Of a DNA stretch of 64,000 nt, positions 26,725-35,356 are shown piece after piece. The notes below the pieces were generated by a model. That model ran no database searches. It saw only the letters and a list, made by a program, of their open reading frames with translations, and was not told the origin of the DNA. This DNA is from JBBKXJ01 sp037969395. GTDB lineage: Bacteria > Pseudomonadota > Gammaproteobacteria > Pseudomonadales > JAUIET01. Where the stretch lies: NCBI GenBank assembly GCA_037969395.1, contig JBBKXJ010000389.1, positions 1 to 64,000 on the forward strand, read 5' to 3'. The stretch's first letter is position 1. Each line of letters starts with the position of its first letter. Made by a program: the position numbers and the translations under genes.

Positions 26725-26763
26725 TATCTACCCCAACATCGCCCTACGGAGCAAAGCGCTAAC

Positions 26764-28158
26764 GTGAAATATATCAGCACCCGTGGTATCGCCCCCAGCC
26801 TGGAATTTGAAGACGTATTGTTAACCGGCCTTGCGCCCGACGGTGGGCTGTATGTGCCCGAAAAACTGCCTGCGTTTAGCGCTGCTGAGATCGCCGGCTT
26901 TGCGTCAAAAACTTATTCAGAGCTCGCCTTTGAAGTGATTGCACCGTTTGTTGCCGGCTCAATCCCCGCCGGTGAATTACGTGAGATGTTAGACCAAAGC
27001 TATCGCGAGTTTCGCCACCCTGCGGTGACTCCGTTAGTGCAGCTCGGCACTAACGAGTGGGTGCTGGAATTGTTTCATGGACCAACCCTGGCCTTCAAAG
27101 ATGTCGCATTGCAGCTGTTGGGTAAGCTATTCGACTATGTATTGAAAAGGCGCGACCAGCGGGTGGTGGTATTGGGCGCTACCTCGGGAGATACTGGATC
27201 AGCTGCCATTGAAGGTTGTCGGCATTGCGAGCAGCTGGACATGTTTATTCTGCATCCGCATCAACGCGTATCAGACGTGCAGCGGCGCCAGATGACAACC
27301 GTGGCCGGCGACAATATTCACAATATCGCCATCGAAGGCAATTTTGACGATTGTCAGGCCCTGGTCAAAGCCAGCTTTGCCGACCAGTCCTTCCTGCCGA
27401 ATGGCCGCCAACTGGTAGCCGTCAATTCGATCAACTGGGCGCGCATCATGGCGCAAATCGTCTATTACTTTTATGCGGCCGTGCACTTGGGTGCACCGCA
27501 TCGACCGGTATCGTTTTCGGTGCCAACAGGAAACTTTGGCGATATTTTTGCCGGCTACCTGGCAAAGAGAATGGGTTTACCGATTGAACAACTGGTCATT
27601 GCGACTAACAGTAACGATATATTGCACCGCACGCTAAGCGCCAATGACTATAGCCGCCACGAGTTACTGCACACCTTGTCACCGAGCATGGATATCATGA
27701 TTTCCAGCAACTTTGAGCGCATGCTGTTTGATCTTTACGGCGGCGACGGTAACGCCATCGGCGCAATGATGGAGCGCTTCAAAACTGAGGCTCTGACGCT
27801 GAGCGAACAAGCACTCAGTGCCGCTAGAGAGCTGTTCGCCAGTCATCGCGTTGACGATTTGGCAACCTGTAGTACCATAAAAGAGGTATACGCCAGCAAC
27901 GAATATCTTCTCGACCCGCATACCGCGATTGGCGTGAATGCGGCACGCGCCTGCTGGCGCAACAAGAGTACACCGATGGTGACGTTGGCCACCGCCCACC
28001 CGGCGAAGTTTCCAGCGGCAGTAAAGCAGGCCGGCGTGCCGGTCGAACCGCAGCTACCGCGGCACCTGCACGATCTGCTGCAGCGAACCGAGCGCTTCGA
28101 CGTTGTGGCGAACGACCTTGGTGCTGTGCAGGCTTTTGTTGCAGGGCACCTTCATTGA
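26764..28158 (+). CDS. thrC: Threonine synthase
   Basis: PLP enzyme converting O-phosphohomoserine to threonine. 464 residues, GTG start. N-terminal MKYISTRG, PLP lysine 112 in GPTLAFKDVALQ, then LGATSGDTGSAAIEG, SVPTGNFGDIFAGYLAKRMGLP and a C-terminal region with TAHPAKFPAAV. It belongs to the longer (class I, bacterial/fungal) subgroup. 39 bp after hom, so one operon. It converges with the cpxA-like gene 7 bp away. Confidence 0.96.
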   Translation: MKYISTRGIAPSLEFEDVLLTGLAPDGGLYVPEKLPAFSAAEIAGFASKTYSELAFEVIAPFVAGSIPAGELREMLDQSYREFRHPAVTPLVQLGTNEWVLELFHGPTLAFKDVALQLLGKLFDYVLKRRDQRVVVLGATSGDTGSAAIEGCRHCEQLDMFILHPHQRVSDVQRRQMTTVAGDNIHNIAIEGNFDDCQALVKASFADQSFLPNGRQLVAVNSINWARIMAQIVYYFYAAVHLGAPHRPVSFSVPTGNFGDIFAGYLAKRMGLPIEQLVIATNSNDILHRTLSANDYSRHELLHTLSPSMDIMISSNFERMLFDLYGGDGNAIGAMMERFKTEALTLSEQALSAARELFASHRVDDLATCSTIKEVYASNEYLLDPHTAIGVNAARACWRNKSTPMVTLATAHPAKFPAAVKQAGVPVEPQLPRHLHDLLQRTERFDVVANDLGAVQAFVAGHLH

Positions 28159-28165
28159 GAGCTGC

Positions 28166-29533
28166 TTAAAAAGACCGTTCCCCGGTCGCATCCAGCGGCA
28201 GATTAACCGTTACACATAGCCCGGGCTGCGCATTGCGCGCGCTAATCGCGCCATGATGCAAGTTCACGCTACGCTGTGCAATCGCCAACCCCAATCCATA
28301 GCCTCCGCTATGCCGGTCGCGAGCATCCGACGCACGGTAGAATGGCTCGAAAATATGCGCCACATGTTGCTCATCCACTCCGGGTCCCTGATCCTGCACG
28401 CTGATGCACACCTGCTCGCCGTCTATTTCGCAGTGAACTGTTATCGTGGCAGCCGTTGGACTATAGCGGATTGCATTGGTGATGAGGTTTTCAAACACAA
28501 CCGAGAGTAGCCTGCCACGGGTGCGCACCACAGCTTCATCGACGCTGTCCGTTAATCGCAGCGTGACCTGTTTCGCTGCCGCTTCCGGCGCTAATACTCC
28601 GGTCACGTGGCGCAACAAGCCAATCACATCGATCGCATCATTGAGCTCCAGATCCTGCTGCGGCAAGCTTAAAATTTGCTCTATCAGTTCGTCGAGTACC
28701 TGCACTTCCTGCTCGATAAGCTGCAGCTCCGGTAGTTGATCTTTGCCGGTGCGCTGTTGTGCCAGACCCAATGCCACCTGCAAACGCGCCAACGGTGAGC
28801 GCAATTCATGCGAAACATCCTGGATCAAACGCTGCTGATTTTTCAATGTTTGTTGCACTTTTTGCGTCATGTGGTCGAAGTCGCGAGCGAGCAGATCAAG
28901 TTCGTCCTTGGTCGGCTGCAGCTGTTTACTTACTCGCACATCGTAGTTGCCAGCCGCAACTTGCCTGGTGGCGTAACGCAGCTTTTTTATCGGCACGGTG
29001 AAATTACCGCTTAGTACGTAGCAGACCATACCGCTAAGCAGCACCGCGATCAGCAGCCGCGGCCATAAACTGCGCATAAAGACTTTTTGCAGCTGAGTAC
29101 TTTCGTTAGGAGTATCGATAATCAGGCGCAGCAACGCACTGGAGTTTTCCACCGGCAGCGCGACCACCATATAACGCCGCTTGGCGGTGTTGATGGCAAC
29201 ACGGCCGTTTTGTGGAGTCACTTTGGTCAATGCGAGCAGTTCGGAATTTTTGGGTGCAAACAGCTCACCGGTAAGCAGGTTCTGGTTTCGCTGGTTGAGC
29301 AACAACGTGCGCGTGCCGCCTGCTTCTCTTGCCTCCCCGGACCATTGGCGCAAACCTTCCAGCTGGCCGCTGCTGAGCGATTCCAGCGCTTGCCTGATCA
29401 GCAGCTGCGGTGGCGTGACATCAATCGTTGTGTCAGTGACTGGCAGATAGTGGCTGGCCAGCACAGCGCCACTGACGATGACAACGGTGCTGAGCCAAAA
29501 ACCGAGGAATACTTTCCAATAAAGATTTAGCAT
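28166..29533 (-). CDS. cpxA: CpxA-type sensor histidine kinase
   Basis: 455 residues. Two membrane helices (about 10-28 and 158-176) flank a 130-residue periplasmic sensor. HAMP domain (178-232), HisKA with phospho-acceptor His242 (DVSHELRSPLARL), and an HATPase domain with NLITNAIRYSP, DQGPGVD, IFEPFYRA and GGYGLGLAI. The pairing with the neighbouring regulator and overall match point to the CpxA envelope-stress sensor. The periplasmic part diverges, so the signal sensed is not certain. 22 bp after cpxR on the same transcript. Confidence 0.88.
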   Translation of the reverse strand: MLNLYWKVFLGFWLSTVVIVSGAVLASHYLPVTDTTIDVTPPQLLIRQALESLSSGQLEGLRQWSGEAREAGGTRTLLLNQRNQNLLTGELFAPKNSELLALTKVTPQNGRVAINTAKRRYMVVALPVENSSALLRLIIDTPNESTQLQKVFMRSLWPRLLIAVLLSGMVCYVLSGNFTVPIKKLRYATRQVAAGNYDVRVSKQLQPTKDELDLLARDFDHMTQKVQQTLKNQQRLIQDVSHELRSPLARLQVALGLAQQRTGKDQLPELQLIEQEVQVLDELIEQILSLPQQDLELNDAIDVIGLLRHVTGVLAPEAAAKQVTLRLTDSVDEAVVRTRGRLLSVVFENLITNAIRYSPTAATITVHCEIDGEQVCISVQDQGPGVDEQHVAHIFEPFYRASDARDRHSGGYGLGLAIAQRSVNLHHGAISARNAQPGLCVTVNLPLDATGERSF

Positions 29534-29555
29534 TTATACCGAACACTACATTGAC

Positions 29556-30242
29556 TTAATCTTGCACAAGCATATAGCCAATGCCGCGAATATTTTTGAT
29601 AACCTCTGCACTGGTGTGCGCGCTAAATTTTTTGCGAATATTGCTCAGGTGCATATCAATACTGCGATCGTAAGGGGTGAATTCACGCCCCAGCGCTTCG
29701 CTGTATAGAATTTCCTTGCTAACCACTTTGCCGGCTTTTTGCATTAGCAATTTCAAAATTTCGAATTCGGCATTTGTTAGCGCCAGAGTTTGTTCGGCGT
29801 AACTGATTTGATGTTTGCCCGGTTCCAGCAGCAGTTGATTTACCCGCAAATCTTGCGTATCTAACGCAGCAGCAGGCGTTATAACAGCGCGCCGCAGTAC
29901 CGCTTTTAAACGCGCCACCAGCTCCCGCGGATTACACGGTTTGGGTAGATAATCATCGGCGCCCAGCTCAAGGCCAATGATGCGGTCGAGATCATCACCT
30001 TTAGCAGTGAGCATGATCACTGGCACCGTCGACTGCTGGCGAATGCTTTTTAATACCTCAATGCCGTTCAGCTCAGGCATCATGATGTCCAGCACCACCG
30101 CGCTAAAAGACTGCGCAAGCGCGGCCTGTAAGCCGTCAGGGCCGGTGTGCGCCAGCTCTACCGCGAAGCCTTCGTTCTCGAGATACGTTTTAAGCAACTC
30201 GCACAGCGCGAGGTCGTCATCGACAAGAAGTAATTTATTCAT
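29556..30242 (-). CDS. cpxR: CpxR-type response regulator
   Basis: 228 residues, OmpR family. Receiver domain with Asp9-Asp10, phospho-acceptor Asp52 (LDIMMPELNG), Thr79 and Lys101 (LPKPCNPREL), then a winged-helix DNA-binding domain (about 130-228, TNAEFEILKLLMQKAGKVVS, DRSIDMHLSNIRKKF, IRGIGYML). The N terminus MNKLLLVDDD matches E. coli CpxR, fixing the start at 30242. No Shine-Dalgarno; a TATAAT ends 6 bp before the ATG, so the mRNA may be leaderless. GTAAA repeats upstream suggest autoregulation. Confidence 0.9.
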   Translation of the reverse strand: MNKLLLVDDDLALCELLKTYLENEGFAVELAHTGPDGLQAALAQSFSAVVLDIMMPELNGIEVLKSIRQQSTVPVIMLTAKGDDLDRIIGLELGADDYLPKPCNPRELVARLKAVLRRAVITPAAALDTQDLRVNQLLLEPGKHQISYAEQTLALTNAEFEILKLLMQKAGKVVSKEILYSEALGREFTPYDRSIDMHLSNIRKKFSAHTSAEVIKNIRGIGYMLVQD

Positions 30243-30248
30243 GGCAGG

Positions 30249-30254
30249 ATTATA
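30249..30254 (-). promoter_or_regulatory. TATAAT 6 bp upstream of cpxR ATG
   Basis: On -, TATAAT is followed by CCTGCC and the ATG, the same 6-bp spacing as at ypjD. Predicted transcription start is at or next to the A of the ATG. No Shine-Dalgarno and no good -35, which would suit a promoter driven by an upstream activator. Confidence 0.5.
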
Positions 30255-30291
30255 CGACTAAACGCCACGCTGCTCGCTTCGCATACAGATA

Positions 30292-30328
30292 TTTACAGAA
30301 CCTTTACGGCAGCGCAACAGACATTTAC
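30292..30328 (-). promoter_or_regulatory. Putative CpxR box (GTAAA repeats)
   Basis: Three TTTAC half-sites on + (30292-30296, 30303-30307, 30324-30328) read as GTAAA on -. The first two are 11 bp apart start to start, close to the E. coli CpxR box of GTAAA-N5-GTAAA; the third is 21 bp further, two helical turns. They lie 50-85 bp before cpxR, between it and the divergent candidate small RNA, where the box would serve both directions. Confidence 0.5.
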
Positions 30329-30339
30329 ACGGCGAATCC

Positions 30340-30490
30340 CTAAACTGCTTTGCATGTTGTCGAGAGCCGGTAACGAGCAACTCCTCTTGTCATCCGGTTT
30401 GACAACATCCTCTTAGCAGAGCCGCGACCGATACTCCCCAATATCGGAAGCGTTGGCCCGCTCCCCCGTAAGGGCGAGCGGGTTTTTTTA
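30340..30490 (+). ncRNA. Candidate small RNA divergent from cpxR
   Basis: No convincing gene is present, but the + strand is rich in structure. Hairpin 1 has 8-bp arms ATGTTGTC (30354-30361) and GACAACAT (30401-30408) with an inner CCGG/CCGG stem. Hairpin 2 is CCGATA (30428-30433) and TATCGG (30442-30447), with a C-rich loop CTCCCCAA. The terminator is CCCGCTC (30457-30463) and GAGCGGG (30476-30482), with an inner CCC/GGG, then seven Ts. In E. coli the gene divergent from cpxR is cpxP, whose 3' end gives the CpxQ sRNA; no cpxP is found here. The 5' end is a guess. A 20-codon frame from 30354 is possible but not supported. Confidence 0.5.
30457..30489 (+). terminator. Strong Rho-independent terminator downstream of the candidate sRNA
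   Basis: GC-rich stem CCCGCTC/GAGCGGG extended by CCC/GGG, five-base loop CGTAA, with a T7 tract at 30483-30489. It points in the + direction although no + strand gene precedes it, and it also ends just beyond the stop of the AEC transporter gene on -. Confidence 0.8.
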
Positions 30491-30491
30491 T

Positions 30492-31460
30492 TTAGCCCAG
30501 CTGACCCACCAACGAAAACAGCGACAACACGAAAAACCCGGCAGTGATACTGACCACAGAAAACAAAGTGGTTAATACCACAATATTAGCGGCCATCGCC
30601 GCGTTACCCCGCGCCGCCACGACCATAATAAAACTCGCTGCTGCAACTGGCGATGACACCAGCAAAAAAAGCACGCCAAGCGGCTCATCTCTTACGCCCA
30701 TTGCCAACGCCAGCAAAACCGATAGCAGCGGGGCGACGCACAGGCGCCAGCACGTTGCCTCCCAGGCGATAGGGCCGGCGCTGCGCAGGTCCGAGAGCTT
30801 CATTGAGCCACCGATACACATCAACATCATCGGCAGAAAGAAGGTGGAAAGGGCCTTGCCCAGCGGCACTACCTGCGGTGGCACGGGCAGGCCGGAGAGC
30901 GATAGCAGCACACCCGCGCTAATGCCAATGATCAGCGGGTTGCGCGCGATGCCGCGCACAATAGCGGCGGGCGACGAGGCCTGGCCGAGGGTTGTATTGA
31001 GTACCCACACGGCGAGTATATTGTACAGCACGGTCATTAGTGCCACCGGTAAGGCCGCTAGCAATAGGCCGCGCTCACCGTAAGCTGAAACCGCCAGTGC
31101 CAGACCAATGATGACCAGATTGGAGCGAAACGCCGCCTGCACAAAAATTCCCTGCTCGGCTCGAGGGTGGCCGCGCCAGCGGCTGTACACCCAGCTTAAA
31201 GCCATTACCAGCAGCGTCGCCAGCACGCCGGCCAACAGGTAACTGGCATCACCCATGGTGCTGAAATCTATCTGGCACGCGCTCGCAAACAGCATGCACG
31301 GCAGGCCAACATTAAAAGCCAGCTTTGAGACAAACATAATGAGCTTGTCTGGCAGTAAGCCCATGCGCTGCAGCAGCACGCCGGCCACTACCCAGCCGAA
31401 GGTAGGTAGTGACACAGAGAGCGCCGTGTGCAGCAGCGCCAAGCTATCGGCAGCAAACAT
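30492..31460 (-). CDS. AEC family transporter (auxin efflux carrier superfamily)
   Basis: 322 residues with about ten predicted membrane helices and the family pattern: N-terminal LPTFGWVVAGVLLQRMGLLP, FNVGLPCMLFASA and a C-terminal half with RNPLIIGISAGVLLSLSGLP, FFLPMMLMCIGGSM and LLVSSPVAAASFIMV. Bacterial members move malate or other organic acids, or amino acids; the substrate here is unknown. The ATG at 31460 is in good context. It stands alone on -. Confidence 0.88.
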   Translation of the reverse strand: MFAADSLALLHTALSVSLPTFGWVVAGVLLQRMGLLPDKLIMFVSKLAFNVGLPCMLFASACQIDFSTMGDASYLLAGVLATLLVMALSWVYSRWRGHPRAEQGIFVQAAFRSNLVIIGLALAVSAYGERGLLLAALPVALMTVLYNILAVWVLNTTLGQASSPAAIVRGIARNPLIIGISAGVLLSLSGLPVPPQVVPLGKALSTFFLPMMLMCIGGSMKLSDLRSAGPIAWEATCWRLCVAPLLSVLLALAMGVRDEPLGVLFLLVSSPVAAASFIMVVAARGNAAMAANIVVLTTLFSVVSITAGFFVLSLFSLVGQLG

Positions 31461-31469
31461 CTATATCGC

Positions 31470-31501
31470 CACGCTGCTAAGGCGTCACGATGCTAAGGCG
31501 T
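31470..31501. repeat. 16-bp tandem repeat upstream of the AEC transporter gene
   Basis: CACGCTGCTAAGGCGT (31470-31485) is followed directly by CACGATGCTAAGGCGT (31486-31501), with one mismatch. It begins 10 bp before the gene's start codon (read on -). It may be a slippage product or a regulator site. Confidence 0.7.
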
Positions 31502-31595
31502 TTAGTCGTCTCGAACAAAGTCAGGGTTGAGCTGTAATAACCTCACCCGTCGCTGTCGCCTGTGGCACACCTCAATCGCCAACCTGCCTGTGCAC

Positions 31596-34499
31596 TCATA
31601 CTTCGTGTATTGCAAAACCCTGCTCGCTTAACCAGTCCGAATTTTCCTGTACGGTTTTCTCATTGCTGACTACGGCGGCGCTGGCATCGGTGTTCAACAA
31701 ATACTGTTCGCCCACGCGCTGCAGATCGGTGAGCGATACGTCGAGCACACGTTGCCGAAACGCCTGCATTTGCGCATGCGTGCGACCAAATAAACTATTG
31801 TGAAATTGCTGCTTGGCTTCACCGGCGGGCGAGCCGGGCTTGTCGAGACTGCTGACCACGCCAAGAATGGATTCTTCCAGCGCTTGCGGCTCATGGCTGG
31901 AGTCAAGTAGCCACTGTACCGATTGATCGAAGTCTGCCATTGTCTGTAGCAGGCGCGGGTCGCGATACGAATAGAAACGGAAGCAGGCATTGGCCGAATC
32001 ATGACTGGCACCGCCGCCGTAGGCGCCGCCTTGTTCGCGAATAGCGCGATGCAAATAACCGTTCCGCAAAAAGCCGCCCAACACGGTCAGCGCTGCGGCG
32101 TCGTCATGTTCCACGCACACGGTAGGAAACGCCTTAGCGCAAAAATTGACCTGGGTTTCTGTTTGCCACGCTTGCCGCTTACTGCTACGTATTGATGGCA
32201 ATGCGATGCGCTCATCCTGAACGCCGCCCTGGAAAAAGTGCTGCGCGTTTGATTCAATATCCTGCTGGTGGGCTGGTTCGGCTATGGCCAGTAACTGTCG
32301 CGACTGCTGCAAAACCTGTTGGTGTAGCGCGCTCAGCCGGGTGGCGATAGCTTGCACTTGCGCGGCATCGCCAATAGTTTTTATCCACTGTATTCCTGGC
32401 AGTCCTGAGTTCCTGTGCGCAAGTGCCGCGCACGGGCTCATGCCGCTGCTGGCAGCCAGCATGGCGAGGCCATGACCGTTGCCGGTCACGCTCTGCGCAC
32501 GACGCGTACTGATTTGGGCGATAAGCTCACGCATGCGCTCTGTTTCGTCGAAACGCACGTCGTTAAAGGTGGCATGCATTAACTCAGTCATGGCTGCGAG
32601 GTCGCGCGTTAATGCTTTGCTGGAGAGCGTGATATACGCATCCACTTTCTGCTCGTTATTGGTGGCACCGCGAAATGCACTGTAAGCGTGGATACTGCCG
32701 CAGACGCTGGCCTGCCACGCCTGGGTAGCAAGATAGTCCTTGTCGCCCACGCCAAGCTCGCTGAGCATCGTGGTGTACAACGGCAGCAGCTCCAGCTGTG
32801 ACTCATTCAGCGCCGGCAGTGGCAGTATCAGTTGCTGATATACCAGGCCATTGGTGCCTTGGGGGAAGAACGTCAGCGGCACGGCACCTGCTGTCGTCTT
32901 GCTGCTGGGGTGTTCCGGTGTGTCGCCGGGTACATCCGTCAGTGATACCTTTGGTAAAATACTGACGTCGTCCTGCTGTCGCTGACGCTGTTCCAGCGCG
33001 CTGGCAAGCTCGACGGTGCGCTGCTTGTCCTGCTCGTCCATTGCCGCTTTGATGGTCGCCAGTCGCTGCGCTTCATGCGCCTCACGCACGCTATTCAATT
33101 CAGGATCGGGCTGCAGCGTTAGCGTCACCCGGTGGCGGTTATCCAGCAACAATTTTTTGATAAGCTGTTTGATATAGTCGGGATCGGCGATCTGCTCGTG
33201 CAGATATTCCAGCACCGGGTCGATATCCAGCACTCCCACCGGGTCGCCGCGATGAGTGGCTGGTCCCAACGCCGCAAGAATTAACTGTAACCCGTAAGGG
33301 TAGCCATCGCCGCCAATTTCGCGCTGCTGCAGCTCAAGCTGATGCAGTACGGCTTCGAGCTGCGACTTATCGACGCCGTTAGTGTACAAATCGGTTAGTG
33401 TAGTCGTAATCAGTGCCTCGAACTCGTCGACCCGATCGACCTCACTGCCTTCTATGCCGCACAAAAAGCTCATTTCGCGGTTGGAGTCTTCCAGCCCGCA
33501 GAGGGGGCTGGGGGCGGTGCCAAGCTTGGTTGTTTCCAACACTTGCAGCAGGGGGGAGGCGGAGTTGTCGAGCAGTACGTTGGCGAGGAGTCGCGCTTCT
33601 AACGCAGCTTTCAAGTCGTTACTTTTGCCCAGCAGCCAACCCATGACAATATGCGTTTTGGCTCCGGTCTCGTCATTATCAATAGCGTAGCTTTCGATGA
33701 CTCGCAACGGGGCGTAGTAACGTTTCTCGTCAGGCACGGCAATTTGTTGGTCGAGCCTGTCAAATTTCTGCAATACCCGCTCTTCGAAAATCGTTTGCTG
33801 CTGCTGCGCGCTGATATCGCCGAAGGTCATAAAAATCGCGTTGCTCGGATGGTAATGACTTTTATAAAAATCGAGCAATTGCTGGTAGCTCAAGTCGGGG
33901 ATGCAGTCCGGCTCGCCGCCGCTATTAAAATGGTAGGTGGTGGTAGGAAACAGATATTTGCTCATTGTTTGCCACAAAATACTGCCGATGGAGCTCATGG
34001 CGCCTTTCATTTCGTTAAACACCACGCCTTTGAAAACCAGATCGCTGTTGGGGTTATCAGGTTCGGCAAATTCCACGCGGTGACCTTCCTGGGCAAAATC
34101 AAGTGGGTCGAGGCGCGAGAAAAACACCGCGTCGAGATACACGTTAAGCAGGTTGTCGAAATCCTTGCGATTTTGACTGGCGAATGGGTAGGCGGTCCAA
34201 TCGCTGCTGGTGAAGGCATTCATAAAGGTGTTAAGCGAACGGCGCGTCATCATAAAAAACGGGTCACGCACCGGGTATCGCTCGCTGCCACACAGCGCCG
34301 TATGCTCAAGAATATGCGCCACGCCGCTGGAATCATGCGGCACCGTGCGCAGCGCCACCAGAAACACGTTTTCATTATTGTCCGCGGCTAAGTGAAAGTG
34401 TTTGGCGCCGGTTTTTTTATGTTCGTATTGTTCCAGCGTCAGATTCAGTGCGGCTATGGTGTGGCTGGGTAATTGGGTAAAAGCGGGGTGAGCGTTCAT
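31596..34499 (-). CDS. M16C family zinc metallopeptidase (PreP-like)
   Basis: 967 residues. The inverted zinc motif HILEH is at 62-66, and the third ligand should be the Glu about 75-80 residues on, in VVFNEMKGAM. The size, a single catalytic N-terminal module and the linker of about 100 residues before the second half match the M16C subfamily (presequence protease PreP, FACE2-type), which clips peptides inside a closed chamber. No signal peptide, so probably cytosolic and used for peptide turnover. Bacterial substrates are not well defined. Confidence 0.9.
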   Translation of the reverse strand: MNAHPAFTQLPSHTIAALNLTLEQYEHKKTGAKHFHLAADNNENVFLVALRTVPHDSSGVAHILEHTALCGSERYPVRDPFFMMTRRSLNTFMNAFTSSDWTAYPFASQNRKDFDNLLNVYLDAVFFSRLDPLDFAQEGHRVEFAEPDNPNSDLVFKGVVFNEMKGAMSSIGSILWQTMSKYLFPTTTYHFNSGGEPDCIPDLSYQQLLDFYKSHYHPSNAIFMTFGDISAQQQQTIFEERVLQKFDRLDQQIAVPDEKRYYAPLRVIESYAIDNDETGAKTHIVMGWLLGKSNDLKAALEARLLANVLLDNSASPLLQVLETTKLGTAPSPLCGLEDSNREMSFLCGIEGSEVDRVDEFEALITTTLTDLYTNGVDKSQLEAVLHQLELQQREIGGDGYPYGLQLILAALGPATHRGDPVGVLDIDPVLEYLHEQIADPDYIKQLIKKLLLDNRHRVTLTLQPDPELNSVREAHEAQRLATIKAAMDEQDKQRTVELASALEQRQRQQDDVSILPKVSLTDVPGDTPEHPSSKTTAGAVPLTFFPQGTNGLVYQQLILPLPALNESQLELLPLYTTMLSELGVGDKDYLATQAWQASVCGSIHAYSAFRGATNNEQKVDAYITLSSKALTRDLAAMTELMHATFNDVRFDETERMRELIAQISTRRAQSVTGNGHGLAMLAASSGMSPCAALAHRNSGLPGIQWIKTIGDAAQVQAIATRLSALHQQVLQQSRQLLAIAEPAHQQDIESNAQHFFQGGVQDERIALPSIRSSKRQAWQTETQVNFCAKAFPTVCVEHDDAAALTVLGGFLRNGYLHRAIREQGGAYGGGASHDSANACFRFYSYRDPRLLQTMADFDQSVQWLLDSSHEPQALEESILGVVSSLDKPGSPAGEAKQQFHNSLFGRTHAQMQAFRQRVLDVSLTDLQRVGEQYLLNTDASAAVVSNEKTVQENSDWLSEQGFAIHEV

Positions 34500-34567
34500 A
34501 AAGTAACCGGTTGCGGAGTATGAAAATCGACGTATATTCTATGGCGCGTGGGCTTTATTACAAGCAG

Positions 34568-35356
34568 TTACTTGACTTGAGGAATACCAGGTAACAAACG
34601 AATTTCGTATAGCGTACGCCAGTACTTGCCGGTTACCAGCAGTGTTTGACTATCGCTGCGCCAGGCGATGCCGTTCAATACGTCGGCGCGTCGGCCCTGC
34701 TTTTTGCTCAGGCGTGCCAGGTCCAGTTTGGCGATCACGGCGCCGCTTGAGGGATTAATAAAAACTATCCAGTCCGTCTGCCACACATTGGCCAGAATTA
34801 GACCATCCACCCATTCCAGCTCGTTCAGATTTTTTACCGGCTTATTATTTTCGTGTACATCGAGTAGCGTTTGTACGCTGAAATCCTCTGCCGCGCGAAA
34901 TTGCAGCGTGGCGCTGCCATCGCTAACGATCAGCTGGTTACCGTTATGCGTAATGCCCCAGCCCTCGCCGCGATACGGCAGTGTGCCCTGCTGTTGTAAG
35001 CTGGTCGCGTCATAAATAAAAAGCGTTTCCGCCTGCCAGGTCAGTTGCAGCAAACGGCCATGGAAAAGGGTAATGCCTTCGCCGAAATAGCGTGCGGGTA
35101 GATAGCGGCTGGCGAGCACCGCGCCGTCCTGCAAGCGAATTTTGGCGATTGATGAGCGGCCGTGCTGGCCGGTGCTCTCCCACAGAAATCCGTCTTCGAA
35201 TAGCAGACCCTGCGTGAAAGCATCGCTGCGATGCGGGTAGCTGTTAACAACTTCGTAGTCGAGCAGGCGCACGGCTGACTTGTTTTCGGCAAGCGCCGCA
35301 GTGCATGCAAGGCTCACACAGGTGAGCGCTATGCATAACAAACGTCTAACGAGCAT
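34568..35356 (-). CDS. Glutamine cyclotransferase (PF05096)
   Basis: 262 residues. Signal peptide (MLVRRLLCIALTCVSLACTAALAEN) then a five-bladed propeller: SYPHRSDAFTQGLLFEDGFLWESTGQ, the conserved opening of plant/bacterial-type glutaminyl cyclases, with LLQLTWQ, GEGWGITHNG, LNELEWVDGLILANVW and RADVLNGIAW. It would form N-terminal pyroglutamate on exported proteins or peptides. The frame extends upstream into mnmC, but the signal peptide fixes the ATG at 35356, which overlaps the mnmC stop by 11 bp. Confidence 0.92.
   Translation of the reverse strand: MLVRRLLCIALTCVSLACTAALAENKSAVRLLDYEVVNSYPHRSDAFTQGLLFEDGFLWESTGQHGRSSIAKIRLQDGAVLASRYLPARYFGEGITLFHGRLLQLTWQAETLFIYDATSLQQQGTLPYRGEGWGITHNGNQLIVSDGSATLQFRAAEDFSVQTLLDVHENNKPVKNLNELEWVDGLILANVWQTDWIVFINPSSGAVIAKLDLARLSKKQGRRADVLNGIAWRSDSQTLLVTGKYWRTLYEIRLLPGIPQVK

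Noticed and set aside
30354..30416. Twenty-codon open frame between cpxR and the AEC gene
   Set aside because: No Shine-Dalgarno and it lies inside a predicted hairpin; an RNA is the simpler reading.
33651..34391. 246-codon open frame on + opposite the M16C peptidase
   Set aside because: Antisense to the HILEH catalytic region; no start signals or domain pattern.
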